DNA from: Caldilineaceae bacterium
Lineage (GTDB): Bacteria > Chloroflexota > Anaerolineae > Caldilineales > Caldilineaceae
DNA length: 64,000 bases
Reading direction: 5' to 3'
Assembly: GCA_022824025.1 (NCBI GenBank)
Contig: JAJEBF010000004.1
Coordinates: forward strand, 1-64,000
Each line of letters starts with the position of its first letter. The first letter of the stretch is position 1. Below the pieces are notes generated by a model. That model was not told where the DNA came from and made no database searches. It saw only the letters and a program-made list of their open reading frames with translations. A program made the position numbers and the translations under genes. Positions 34,092 through 42,337 of the stretch are shown here, in pieces.

Positions 34092-35030
34092 TCAAGCCGC
34101 CCGGCTCAGCATCTCCTCGCCCCGCAGACCGGCGAGCAGATTGTCCACTGTTCGGCGCGCCATTTGGAATCGGGTCTGGCTGGTCGCGCTGCCAAGATGG
34201 GGAAGAATGATGCAGTTGTCCTGGCGCAGCAGGGGATGGTCACGCGGCAGCGGTTCCGGTTCGGTCACGTCCATGGCCGCGCCGGCGATCAGATTGCGTT
34301 GCAGAGCGTCGAGCAGCGCCCCGTGGTCCACGACGCCGCCGCGCGCCACGTTGATGAGAAAGGCGCTCTTCTTCATTCTGGCCAGCTCCGCGTCGCTGAT
34401 AATGTGTCTGGTTTCGGGCGTCATCGGCACACTGAGCACGACAAAATCCGCCTCCTCCAGAAGACTTTCCAGCGAGCGGTAGGAGGCGTTCAGCTCCTCC
34501 GCCTGGGGGCTGGGATTTCGGTTGTGGTAAAGGATTTTCATGTCGAACCCGCTCGCGCGGCGGGCAACGACCCGGCCCACCCGGCCCATCCCCACAATGC
34601 CGAGGGTTGACCCGTAAATCTCATGACCATGCAGAATGTTGGCGTCGTAGACAAGGTAATCCGGCCCGCGGGCGTGCAGCCAGCCCTGAACGAGGTTGCG
34701 GCTGATCGCCATCAACAGCGCGAATGCCATATCGGCGGTCGCGCCGTCCACGAAACCGGGCGTGTAGCCGACAGGCAGGCCGCGCGCCTTTGCGTCATCC
34801 AGGACGATATGATCGACGCCCACCCCGAAATTGCTGAGGCACCGCAGTTTTGACATTTTGTCCATCAGCGAGCCGGGAACAACCGGATGCCCGTAGACCA
34901 GGAACCCTTCGATCTCAGGCAGAATTGGATCCTCCTCGGTAAGGTCCCAAACATGGACCTCGCACGTGTCTTCCACCATCTCGGCCATTTCCGGCGGCAA
35001 GGCTGAGTCGGTTAAGATTTGGTACGGCAC
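34092..35030 (-). CDS. D-isomer-specific 2-hydroxyacid dehydrogenase
   Basis: A 312-residue NAD(P)-dependent dehydrogenase of the glyoxylate/hydroxypyruvate reductase-like type. The GTG start at 35030 has AAGGAG 6 nt upstream. Landmarks are GIVGMGRVGRVVARRA (cofactor loop), INVARGGVVDHGALLDALQ (substrate Arg), DVTEPEPLPRDHPLL and LPHLGSATSQTR (catalytic His). The N-terminal part has FLVYGHPVVPGSLMDK and CLSNFGVGVDHI. It converges with the peroxidase gene and is divergent from the glycosyltransferase gene. Together with the dehydrogenase at 30581 it suggests handling of several 2-hydroxy acids. Substrate not shown. Confidence 0.88.
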   Translation of the reverse strand: MPYQILTDSALPPEMAEMVEDTCEVHVWDLTEEDPILPEIEGFLVYGHPVVPGSLMDKMSKLRCLSNFGVGVDHIVLDDAKARGLPVGYTPGFVDGATADMAFALLMAISRNLVQGWLHARGPDYLVYDANILHGHEIYGSTLGIVGMGRVGRVVARRASGFDMKILYHNRNPSPQAEELNASYRSLESLLEEADFVVLSVPMTPETRHIISDAELARMKKSAFLINVARGGVVDHGALLDALQRNLIAGAAMDVTEPEPLPRDHPLLRQDNCIILPHLGSATSQTRFQMARRTVDNLLAGLRGEEMLSRAA

Positions 35031-35122
35031 GGAACTCTCCTTCGCTTGGATTTTCCTGTTTGCAGAGGCATTTGCCCCGGCGCCGGCCTTGGCCGACAGA
35101 ACAAAACGAGAAACTCAATTCG

Positions 35123-36082
35123 ATGGAACGAATACTCTATTTCTGTCCCGACTTCCCGCAGCCTTCGGGCGGCATTAAGACACTCTATCGCCACGTTGCA
35201 ACGCTGAACGAGATCGGCTTCGATGCCTGGATCGTCCATCAGAAGCGGCCGTTTCGCGCCGTCTGGCACGGTATCGAGGCGCCAACGCTCTGGCTCTCGG
35301 AACGGCCGCAGTTCACACCGAGAGACATTCTTGTGATCCCGGAGGTGATGGCCCAGGTAATGAAACAGACGGCCAGATTCTCCGGCGAGCGTGTTGTGAT
35401 CGCATTGAGCTGGTCGCCAACCTACTGGAACCTTCCCCCGGGAGAAACCTGGGCAAGCTACGGCATCAAACGGGTCATCACAAAGTCGCCGCTGGTCCAG
35501 AATTACGTGCGTTGGAGCATGGGCATCGAGGCGGCGCGAATTAATGAATATGTAACGCCAGCCCGCTACTTTTACCGGCAGGAAGCGAAACGGCCCAAGA
35601 TCTGCTTTCTGACCCGCAAAGAGCGATCCGCCGCCTGGCTGCAGCAGGTCCTCGTTTCCAAGGGTGAGCCATTCACCAGTTTCGAATGGCAGCCGCTACG
35701 CGAAATGAACGAGGACGAGTATGCCCGCAATCTGCGCGAGGCGACCGTCTACGTGACAACCAACATGCAAGAGGGCATGAATACATCGGTTCTGGAGGCA
35801 ATGGCTTGCGGCTGCCTCGTCGTAGGCTATAGCGGTGTAGGCGGCAGCGTGTATATGGCGCCGGACGGGCCGTCTCAAAACTGCATCCTCGTCGAAAACG
35901 GAAATGTTCCCGAACTCGGTTTGAGGCTGGAAACAGTTCTGAGGGAACTCGCTTCTGATCCTGGCGCTTTCAGCCGGGTCACAGGAAACGGCCTTGCCAC
36001 TGCGGGGGGCTACCAGAACCCGGCTGACGAAGCAGACAGCCTGCGGGCCGTATTTGCCCCGCTTGTGGAGGCTGGCGGTTAG
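35123..36082 (+). CDS. Glycosyltransferase, GT-B fold (family 4-like)
   Basis: A 319-residue protein with the C-terminal half typical of GT4-like transferases. The start at 35123 (MERILYFCPDFPQPSGGIKTL) opens with the glycine-rich acceptor loop; the longer frame from 35060 adds 21 unrelated residues. The donor-site signature is QEGMNTSVLEAMACGCLVVG, which contains E-x7-E, followed by YSGVGGSVYM. The N-terminal half is shorter than usual. It stands alone between convergent genes, overlapping the MOSC gene by 4 nt at their 3' ends. Likely a cytosolic or membrane-associated sugar transferase for a surface glycan; donor and acceptor are unknown. Confidence 0.78.
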   Translation: MERILYFCPDFPQPSGGIKTLYRHVATLNEIGFDAWIVHQKRPFRAVWHGIEAPTLWLSERPQFTPRDILVIPEVMAQVMKQTARFSGERVVIALSWSPTYWNLPPGETWASYGIKRVITKSPLVQNYVRWSMGIEAARINEYVTPARYFYRQEAKRPKICFLTRKERSAAWLQQVLVSKGEPFTSFEWQPLREMNEDEYARNLREATVYVTTNMQEGMNTSVLEAMACGCLVVGYSGVGGSVYMAPDGPSQNCILVENGNVPELGLRLETVLRELASDPGAFSRVTGNGLATAGGYQNPADEADSLRAVFAPLVEAGG

Positions 36083-36606
36083 CTGCCCTCTTTTTCTTCC
36101 TCGCCCAGCGGCAGCTTTTCCACCGTATCACCCACGCGAATCGTTCCCCCTTCCAGCACACGCGCCGTAATACCGCCGTGGCCCCGCATCGCATTGTACC
36201 CGCCTGGGCCGAAGTTCTCCTCCATACGGCTGCAGGGATGACAGGGGCCGGAGTGCTCCAACAGGGCACTGCCTACGCGGAAGCGCCTGTCCTTCAGACT
36301 GAACAGGTTGATGCCGCGCACGACGATATTTCGACGTGCCAAAGACGGATCCGCGGACTTGCAATTCAGAAACGCCCCTACTGCGTCGAGATGCTCACCC
36401 TGTATCAGTGTCACCTGACGCTTGCCGTCCCCTTGACCGTGAAAATGATCTCCTTCGAGGCCGTATTCGGGCACGGCTTCTGCCTCATTTACAGATTGCA
36501 GCGGGGCGCGGCGCTCTCCGCGCAGACCGATCCACTCCACAGTCCCATTCGCGGCCGGTCTGTCCATCAGCCGCGCCACGTCACTCTCTGGGTTCAACGC
36601 TGACAT
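36079..36606 (-). CDS. MOSC domain-containing protein
   Basis: A 175-residue stand-alone MOSC domain (molybdenum cofactor sulfurase C-terminal type). The ATG at 36606 has CAGGAG 8 nt upstream. Visible features are YGLEGDHFHGQGDGKRQVTL, ARRNIVVRGINLFSL, and the conserved Cys region HSGPCHPCSRME, then ALRG-like MRGHGGITARVLEGG. Such proteins bind pyranopterin or sulfur-carrier groups and help in Moco-related sulfur or N-oxide chemistry. A mobA-like gene occurs elsewhere in this window (53209), consistent with a molybdenum cofactor user, but no molybdoenzyme is nearby. Confidence 0.88.
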   Translation of the reverse strand: MSALNPESDVARLMDRPAANGTVEWIGLRGERRAPLQSVNEAEAVPEYGLEGDHFHGQGDGKRQVTLIQGEHLDAVGAFLNCKSADPSLARRNIVVRGINLFSLKDRRFRVGSALLEHSGPCHPCSRMEENFGPGGYNAMRGHGGITARVLEGGTIRVGDTVEKLPLGEEEKEGS

Positions 36607-36687
36607 TGCTCTTGCTCCTGAATGTTGCTACGACTCCAAATGGTTTTGGCTCCCTGGCAGACGATGCCCAACGTCGTCTTCCCACGG

Positions 36688-37569
36688 TCACAGCCTGGGC
36701 GCACGGCAAACAAAGGCCCCCATCCGCACAGGCGACTGCAGCTCACCCTTGCTGTCTATTTCGTCCTGCGCCTGTTGACGCACCAGGGCGGCCAGCTGGC
36801 GTTTTTTGTCCTCTTCGACGTCGCCGCGCGCCAGAAGATTGTGATAGCGTCCGATCTTTTGGTAGCTTGCCAGAAACTCACCTGCGCTGCTGTAGCGTGT
36901 ACAGTCCTCAAAGTAGACCAGGTCAACTTCACCGAATCCCTCTTCGAGGAGCTGTTTGCCGTTCTCCATGGAGAAAGGCGAACCGTTCTGTGATACATAG
37001 TCTATGCCCAGAATATCGAGGGCCTTGTAGTGAAATTCAAGCACGGGCACCCTGATATTATCGCAATTTGTTGTCGCCAACAGCCAGCCATTCTCGTTCA
37101 CAACGCGGGCCAGCTCCTTAACGCCGGCTTCTATATGCGGAAGATGGTAGAGAACGTGATTGGCCATGACGCCATCAAAGTGACCCGTTGGAAAAGGAAG
37201 AGACTGAATGTCGGCAGCCGCGAATTTGGTGAGATGGCGGCGGCGATGCGCTTCCTTCCTGGCCGAACGCGCCATACCCAGAGAATTGTCGACACAGTAG
37301 ACGTCGGTGGAATCGACTGAGAACTCTTCGATGAGCGGCCACGTGAACCGGCCCCAACCGCAGCCGGCATCCAAAATCAACGCACCGGCCTTCAAAGGCG
37401 CGAGGCCAAGCGCCCACGACTCAAACTTCCGCCCGGAGACCATCTTCGTCCCGATGTGTTTCGCCTTGAGCTGTTCTCCGGTCTTGTAGTATGGACAAAG
37501 GCCGGAACCGGAGGTCTTCTCAGACAGGGCCTGCGCACTCGCTCTGCTGGCTCCAACGCTTCGAATCAT
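36688..37569 (-). CDS. Class I SAM-dependent methyltransferase
   Basis: A 293-residue protein with the Rossmann-type methyltransferase fold. I start at the ATG at 37569 (MIRSVGAS), 14 nt after the preceding methyltransferase stop; a longer frame reaches back into that gene. Motif I is ILDAGCGWGRFTWPL, the acidic end of strand 2 is VYCVDNSLGM, and motif IV/post I are FDGVMANHVLYHLPH. The C-terminal third has no recognised extra domain. The substrate is unknown; small-molecule or lipid/quinone-type methylation is typical of such UbiE-like proteins. It probably shares a transcript with the next methyltransferase and the esterase. Confidence 0.85.
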   Translation of the reverse strand: MIRSVGASRASAQALSEKTSGSGLCPYYKTGEQLKAKHIGTKMVSGRKFESWALGLAPLKAGALILDAGCGWGRFTWPLIEEFSVDSTDVYCVDNSLGMARSARKEAHRRRHLTKFAAADIQSLPFPTGHFDGVMANHVLYHLPHIEAGVKELARVVNENGWLLATTNCDNIRVPVLEFHYKALDILGIDYVSQNGSPFSMENGKQLLEEGFGEVDLVYFEDCTRYSSAGEFLASYQKIGRYHNLLARGDVEEDKKRQLAALVRQQAQDEIDSKGELQSPVRMGAFVCRAPRL

Positions 37570-37583
37570 GTTCGGGTCACCAT

Positions 37584-38267
37584 TCACTTGTAGCAAGCAA
37601 AACAACCGAAACCGCCAAAACTTTCGGAGACACATCGATCCGTAGAGAAACCGGGACGGTCCTCGTCAACAGTCGGCGCCCCCGCTTGGCTAAAGCCGCT
37701 GGCACGCAGCATTTCTTGGTGCTCAAGGTGACTATATCGGGACGAATGCGGGTTCTTGTCGTCGAAAAGCAGGTCTCCGTAGGCGAGAACGCCTCCCGCC
37801 TTTAAGAGTTCGCGCGCTTGTGATAAGACCTGCCGTTGCTCGGCCTGCCCACCCAGATCATGCAGCGCCTGAATCGATAGGACGCCGTCAACATTGCCCC
37901 GCCAACCCTTTTCTTCCAGTTGGTGGGTCCAGTTGTCGTGAACAAGATCGGCTTGCAGGAAGGAGATTCCGCTCTGGCAGTCCGGCTGTTCTGAACGGCT
38001 TGCGAGCCTGCGTCTGGCGCAGGTCAGAAGGTGAGGAGACAGGTCGAAGCCGATGTAGCGCATGTTTGGGAGCCGGCGCTGAAGGATTTCAGCCAGGTAG
38101 CCTGCCCCGCAGGCGAGCTCAACGATTCGAGGCGTGTTCTCCGAGCTGTGCCTGATCCGGCTGACCAGCCAGGCTGCCACTTTTGCCCGCTGTGGCCATT
38201 CCCGGTTCAGGCGCGCCTCCCAACGACGCGCGTCCGAGTCGGTGCGTACTTCGGCTGATCGAATCAT
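37584..38267 (-). CDS. Class I SAM-dependent methyltransferase
   Basis: A 227-residue methyltransferase with motif I VELACGAGYLAEIL, strand-2 block YIGFDLSPHLLTCARRR, ISFLQADLVHD, and LSIQALHDLGG with the substrate-loop region after it. It is not closely similar to its neighbour at 36688 beyond the fold. The ATG at 38267 has AAGGGAG about 13 nt upstream and AAGG next to it. Its first 149 nt overlap the 3' end of the esterase frame, an unusually long same-strand overlap. A SAM-dependent transfer to an unknown acceptor is expected. Confidence 0.83.
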   Translation of the reverse strand: MIRSAEVRTDSDARRWEARLNREWPQRAKVAAWLVSRIRHSSENTPRIVELACGAGYLAEILQRRLPNMRYIGFDLSPHLLTCARRRLASRSEQPDCQSGISFLQADLVHDNWTHQLEEKGWRGNVDGVLSIQALHDLGGQAEQRQVLSQARELLKAGGVLAYGDLLFDDKNPHSSRYSHLEHQEMLRASGFSQAGAPTVDEDRPGFSTDRCVSESFGGFGCFACYK

Positions 38268-39207
38268 CCTTGGATGCTTTCTCCCTTCGTTGCGCCTTCT
38301 CAGCCGTGGTATCCGTTTTCAGTTTGACCCATTCGCCGATCTCGCGGTGGGCCTGCCTGGCTTCCGGCACCCAAGGGTAGAACGCGTGGAAGGCGTGCCA
38401 CAGGCCTGGCCAGACCTTGAGCGTCGTCTCGACACCGGCAGCCGCTGCCTTCGAGGCCAAACGCGTTGAATCGTCGAGAAGAATCTCGTCGTCGCCGGCA
38501 TGAATCAGCAGAGGAGGGAATTCCCGCAGGTCTCCGTAAAGCGGCGAAACCAGTGGATGATTGGTTGGAGTGCCCCCTCGATAGCGATCGGCGACAATCT
38601 TTATTCCTGCCGGGCGCAACCAGGGATCCTGTTTTGCGCGGCTTGTCATGCTTTCTCCAGTTCCCAGCAGGTCGGTCCAGGCCGAAAGCAGGACGGCGCC
38701 GGCCGGCATCGGCATCCCTTCGTCCCGCAAGGTTTGCAGCAGCGCAAGGGTGAGTCCCCCTCCGGAAGATTCGCCGCCGACAATGATTCGCTCGGAGGGA
38801 TAGCCTTGCGCCAATAGAAACCTGTAGGTTGCGCGGGCGTCCATCAGGCCGGCAGGAAAGGGATTTTCGGGGGCCAGGCGGTATTCAGGCAGCAACAGGC
38901 GGCTGCGGCAAGCCTTGGCAATGTGGGAGGCGAATCCTCGGTGCGACTGACAGGAGCCAATAAAGTAGCCGCCTCCGTGAAGATATAGAAACGCACAGTC
39001 CGATCGTGTACTCTGTGCGTCGATCCATTCCGCGGGCACGCCGAAAGCGTTGACCTTTGCCGCAACCATGCCGCTGGCCATGGGCAGGAGCCGTGCGCCG
39101 CGGCGATCCATTGTTTCCCGCTGGTCCGGAATGGGTCGGTCGAGAGGAAGGCGGTTGTTTCGCAGCCGGAAATAGAGTTTGAAAACCTGGCCTCGAACGC
39201 TGGTCAT
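38119..39207 (-). CDS. Alpha/beta hydrolase, hormone-sensitive-lipase type esterase
   Basis: A 362-residue esterase/lipase of the HSL family. I start at the ATG at 39207 (AGGGA 7 nt upstream); ATG 39231 is also possible and gives 370 residues. The oxyanion motif is LYLHGGGYFIGS, the nucleophile elbow GGESSGGGLTL, the acid HAGDDEILLDDS, and the catalytic His is in WPGLWHAFHAFYP. Family similarity ends at about GEWVKLKTDTTA. The last ~50 residues are charged, match nothing, and read across the start of the methyltransferase gene, so a lost stop or small indel is likely. Substrate unknown; short acyl esters are typical. Confidence 0.82.
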   Translation of the reverse strand: MTSVRGQVFKLYFRLRNNRLPLDRPIPDQRETMDRRGARLLPMASGMVAAKVNAFGVPAEWIDAQSTRSDCAFLYLHGGGYFIGSCQSHRGFASHIAKACRSRLLLPEYRLAPENPFPAGLMDARATYRFLLAQGYPSERIIVGGESSGGGLTLALLQTLRDEGMPMPAGAVLLSAWTDLLGTGESMTSRAKQDPWLRPAGIKIVADRYRGGTPTNHPLVSPLYGDLREFPPLLIHAGDDEILLDDSTRLASKAAAAGVETTLKVWPGLWHAFHAFYPWVPEARQAHREIGEWVKLKTDTTAEKAQRREKASKDDSISRSTHRLGRASLGGAPEPGMATAGKSGSLAGQPDQAQLGEHASNR

Positions 39208-39334
39208 TGTGTTTCCCTGGACGGCTTTCATTCTTGGATTTTCTTTAGAGCCTACCACGAAATTCCGCCTTGCAAAAGCCCCGTCCCTGCGGTAGCGTAC
39301 GTTCAGCGGATTCAATGGATAGGAGGATGAGCAG

Positions 39335-40321
39335 ATGGAATATCGAAACTTGGGCCGACGCAGTGACATTAAGGTTTCGCCCATCGCCTTGGGCTGCTGG
39401 CCTTTCGCCGGGGGCGAGTTCTGGGGCAGTCAGGAGGATGCCGACTCGATCGCGGCGGTTCATGCCGCCTTGGATTCGGGTATCACGTTTTTTGACACCG
39501 CCGAGGGCTACGGACGGTCCGAGGAGGTGTTGGGCCGCGGCCTCAAGGGCCGGCGGCAGGAGGCAGTCGTTGCTACAAAAGTAAGCGGCGTCAACCTGAA
39601 ACCGGATGACGTAGCGATCGCCTGCGACCGCAGTCTGCAGGCCTTGCAGACAGACTATATCGATCTCTATCAGATACACTGGCCCAACTGGGACGTGCCA
39701 CTGACTGAGACCGTCGGGGCGCTGGACGCGTTGCAGGCGGCGGGGAAGATCCGGGCTTACGGTGTCTGCAACTTTGCCGAAACAGACCTGTCTGAAATGA
39801 TCTCATTGGGGCAGTGCGTGACGAATCAGATGCCTTACAGCCTGGCCTGGCGAGGGATTGAGAGAGCCGTGTTGCCGCTGTGCCGGCAAAATGGGATCGG
39901 GATCATCTGCTACAGCCCCCTTGCGCAAGGCGTCCTGACCGGCCGCTATGCCAGCGCAGACGAAGTTCCGGAGGGCCTGGCCCGCACGCGACATTATTCC
40001 AGCGCGCGGAAGCACTCTGAACACGGTGAAGCAGGACTCGAAGAGGAGCTGTTTGAAGCCGTAGCCAGGATAAAGAGCATCGCGGCGGACTTGGGTGAGC
40101 CGATGGCGGCCGTGGCCCTGGCCTGGCTGCGTCAGCAGGATGGCATCACCTCACTTCTGGTCGGCGCCCGCAACGCGGACGAGGTGCGGCGAAACCTGCC
40201 TTCCCTCGAACTGACACTATCCGATGACGTTTTGCAGCAACTTTCAGCGGCGACGGAGCTCGTTAAGGAAGGGCTGGGAACGAACCTGGATATGTGGTCC
40301 GTCCCCCCGCGCATGAGGTGA
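39335..40321 (+). CDS. Aldo/keto reductase
   Basis: A 328-residue NADPH-dependent TIM-barrel oxidoreductase. AGGAGG precedes the ATG at 39335. The catalytic tetrad is visible: Asp and Tyr in FFDTAEGYGRSEEVLG, Lys in VVATKVSG, and His in YQIHWPNWD. The cofactor region includes CYSPLAQGVLTGRY and the C-terminal LVGARNADEVRRNLPS. This resembles the general stress or voltage-channel-beta-like AKR group acting on aldehydes. It is divergent from the esterase and converges with the second PhyH gene with only 16 nt between. Substrate unknown. Confidence 0.9.
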   Translation: MEYRNLGRRSDIKVSPIALGCWPFAGGEFWGSQEDADSIAAVHAALDSGITFFDTAEGYGRSEEVLGRGLKGRRQEAVVATKVSGVNLKPDDVAIACDRSLQALQTDYIDLYQIHWPNWDVPLTETVGALDALQAAGKIRAYGVCNFAETDLSEMISLGQCVTNQMPYSLAWRGIERAVLPLCRQNGIGIICYSPLAQGVLTGRYASADEVPEGLARTRHYSSARKHSEHGEAGLEEELFEAVARIKSIAADLGEPMAAVALAWLRQQDGITSLLVGARNADEVRRNLPSLELTLSDDVLQQLSAATELVKEGLGTNLDMWSVPPRMR

Positions 40322-40337
40322 AGTTCAGAAGGCCCGA

Positions 40338-41183
40338 TCAGGGCGCCTGTTTCTGAGGCGTGCGTTCCATCACTTCATGCGGCCAGACGATTTCGCGCCG
40401 AGCCGGCGTAAGCCTCTCCAGCAGCTCAGGGGAGGGCCGGTAGCCGAACCGGAAAATGCCCCAGGAGGGTCCGTAGCGGTAGACGACGACGCGGCGGTCG
40501 CCCTCCACGGTGCGCCGGGCAGACCCGTGGCAGATTGCATCCACAAAGATAAGCGCGTCGCCCGCTGCCATGTAAATCTCCTCGGCCCCCAGGACAGCGT
40601 CTGCCGATCCGCCCAGACCGATGCTGTGTTCATCATACTCTGGGGGCGGGAAATTTGATTTGTGGCTGCCGGGAATGACCATCGTTCCCCCATCGCCGGG
40701 CCCGATGTCGGTGAGAGCCACCAGGACATTGACCTGGCCGCTCATGAAGTGCCCATTGTGGAACCGGAACTGATTGCGCTTGCTGATATGGTGCCCGCCT
40801 GAGTGGATGCCGATCGCTTCGCCGGGTCCGCGCAGGTTGGCGAAGTTTTCGTCGATAAACAGAGGGCCATGGTGGAAATCGAACGAGCCTTCGCCGCCGA
40901 CAAAGAACTTTACCTTCTCGTACCAGGCTGGATGATCGATCAGGTTCTCAAAACCGGGCCCTGCTTCATAGATCTGCTGCAGGTTCAGGCCGTCGGCAGA
41001 GCCGTATTGGTGTCCATGCACGTACCCCGCCCACTCTCCCACTGCGAGGGGCAGAATCGCGTCGATCTCGGCATTGCAGGCCGCGACTTCCTCTGCAGTC
41101 AGCGCGCTCTCCAGGTGCAAGTATCCGCGCAGGTCAAACAGAAATATTTCGATATCGGTCGGTTTCCGCAGTTGGGCGCTCAT
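40338..41183 (-). CDS. Phytanoyl-CoA dioxygenase (PhyH) family protein
   Basis: A 281-residue PhyH-family protein, cytosolic. GGGAG lies 6 nt before the ATG at 41183. The landmarks TDIGPGDGGTMVIPGSHKSNF and AICHGSARR are clear. Proximal His is H127 in IGIHSGGHH, distal H219, and R230/R231 would bind 2-oxoglutarate. As in the protein at 29730, the residue two after the proximal His is Gly (G129), and the distance from that His to PGSH is identical in both. A long His-rich stretch (FHHGPLF, HHISKRNQFRFHNGH) surrounds the site. It may hydroxylate, or by analogy halogenate, a small molecule, or may have lost catalysis; not known. Confidence 0.83.
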   Translation of the reverse strand: MSAQLRKPTDIEIFLFDLRGYLHLESALTAEEVAACNAEIDAILPLAVGEWAGYVHGHQYGSADGLNLQQIYEAGPGFENLIDHPAWYEKVKFFVGGEGSFDFHHGPLFIDENFANLRGPGEAIGIHSGGHHISKRNQFRFHNGHFMSGQVNVLVALTDIGPGDGGTMVIPGSHKSNFPPPEYDEHSIGLGGSADAVLGAEEIYMAAGDALIFVDAICHGSARRTVEGDRRVVVYRYGPSWGIFRFGYRPSPELLERLTPARREIVWPHEVMERTPQKQAP

Positions 41184-41212
41184 TGAATCTCCCGTTCAGA
41201 GTTTCCATTATT

Positions 41213-41240
41213 TTGGCCGTTTGAGGGGGTAGGCTACAAT
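41213..41240 (+). promoter_or_regulatory. Promoter for the glyoxalase-like gene
   Basis: TTGGCC (41213-41218) and TACAAT (41235-41240) are separated by 16 nt. The predicted start near 41247 is about 112 nt before the chosen ATG at 41359. Confidence 0.5.
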
Positions 41241-41358
41241 TCTGCGCAAATTGCTTCGTGAAAAGCGTATTACATTCCAGTTTTTCACTTCGCGATTCCG
41301 GGCATTATACATCACTGAAGGCGGACAGGATACCAGGAGGCAGTTCGTAGGAACATAT

Positions 41359-42009
41359 ATGGCTCTCTCACCAGATCACCTCGTATATGCCGCGCCCGTG
41401 CTGGACGATGCGGTTGACGACCTGGCCGAGCGGCTCGGCATACGCCCCTCGGCCGGCGGCAAACACCCAAACGGAACGCACAATGCTCTGCTGGCGCTTG
41501 GCAACGCCTGCTATCTGGAGGTTATATCACCTGACCCTTCACAGTTCAACCAGGAGGCAGAGAACGCACTGGCCTTTGGCCTGGACTGGCTGAAGGTGCC
41601 CAGACTGGTGACGTGGGCCGTGCTGGCGCCTTCTCTGGAGGAGGTGGCCAGCGCTTCCCAGGCAGCGGGCTACGATCCTGGCGGCATTATGGAGGGAGGT
41701 CGAGTTCGTCCCGATGGAGTGGCACTGCGGTGGCGCACCACCAAACGGCCTGAAACACGCGAAGGCTGGCCGCCTCCCGGCGACGGCATCGTACCTTTCC
41801 TGATCGAGTGGGGAGAGGACACGCCGCACCCTGCATCGACATCCGCGCAGGGCGTGCGGCTGCTCGAACTCTCTCTGATTCATCCGCGTCCCGCCGAGGT
41901 CCAACCCATGTTGTCGGCGTTGCACATCGACATTCTGGTGACGGCTGGCCCGGCGCCGGCGATGCGGGCCAGGCTTGAAACGCCGCTCGGGATCGTAACG
42001 TTGGAGTGA
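41359..42009 (+). CDS. VOC/glyoxalase-like domain protein
   Basis: A 216-residue protein with the glyoxalase-like fold (Glyoxalase_3 type). The start at 41359 (MALSPDHLVYAAPVLDDAV) opens with the typical first strand; the longer frame back to 41251 crosses the predicted promoter and is rejected. DHLVYAAPVLDDAVDDLAERLG, GGKHPNGTHNALLALGNACYLEVI and PFLIEWGEDTPHPAST are the recognisable blocks; the first Asp-His and a Glu could bind metal. Many such proteins have no known reaction. It stands as a single gene between a divergent PhyH gene and the PFOR operon. Confidence 0.8.
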   Translation: MALSPDHLVYAAPVLDDAVDDLAERLGIRPSAGGKHPNGTHNALLALGNACYLEVISPDPSQFNQEAENALAFGLDWLKVPRLVTWAVLAPSLEEVASASQAAGYDPGGIMEGGRVRPDGVALRWRTTKRPETREGWPPPGDGIVPFLIEWGEDTPHPASTSAQGVRLLELSLIHPRPAEVQPMLSALHIDILVTAGPAPAMRARLETPLGIVTLE

Positions 42010-42337
42010 GCATTCGCAGCGTTGGCCCGGACTGTTTCGCCGCAGTTGACTGCTGCCGCCACGCTTCCGTCTGCCAGCGCGAGCCCCCGGTTCGTTTGCT
42101 CCGCGCCAGCGCAGACTGTTCGGCCACTAGAGACCGGTTGACCTGCGCCCTGCGCGCTTCGGCATGAATTGCATTCTGATGGAGCGGATGTTCTGCCCTT
42201 TTGGCAGATCGGTACAGGCAAAGGGTTGATTTCTTGTGCTAATCTGTGATAGACTATCGCAAAAGGACGGATTAAACTGTAACAGTCACTGAGTCCGCCC
42301 CGATTTCGCACGCCAAATTGGCATCAGGAGGATGACC
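42010..42337. other. Intergenic region before the PFOR operon
   Basis: 328 nt with no gene. It carries a possible promoter at 42226-42255 and AGGAGG at 42326-42331. No other structure was seen. Confidence 0.5.
42226..42255 (+). promoter_or_regulatory. Possible promoter for the PFOR operon
   Basis: TTGATT (42226-42231) and TAGACT (42250-42255) are 18 nt apart, with four matches each. The predicted start lies about 75 nt before the ATG at 42338. Confidence 0.42.
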
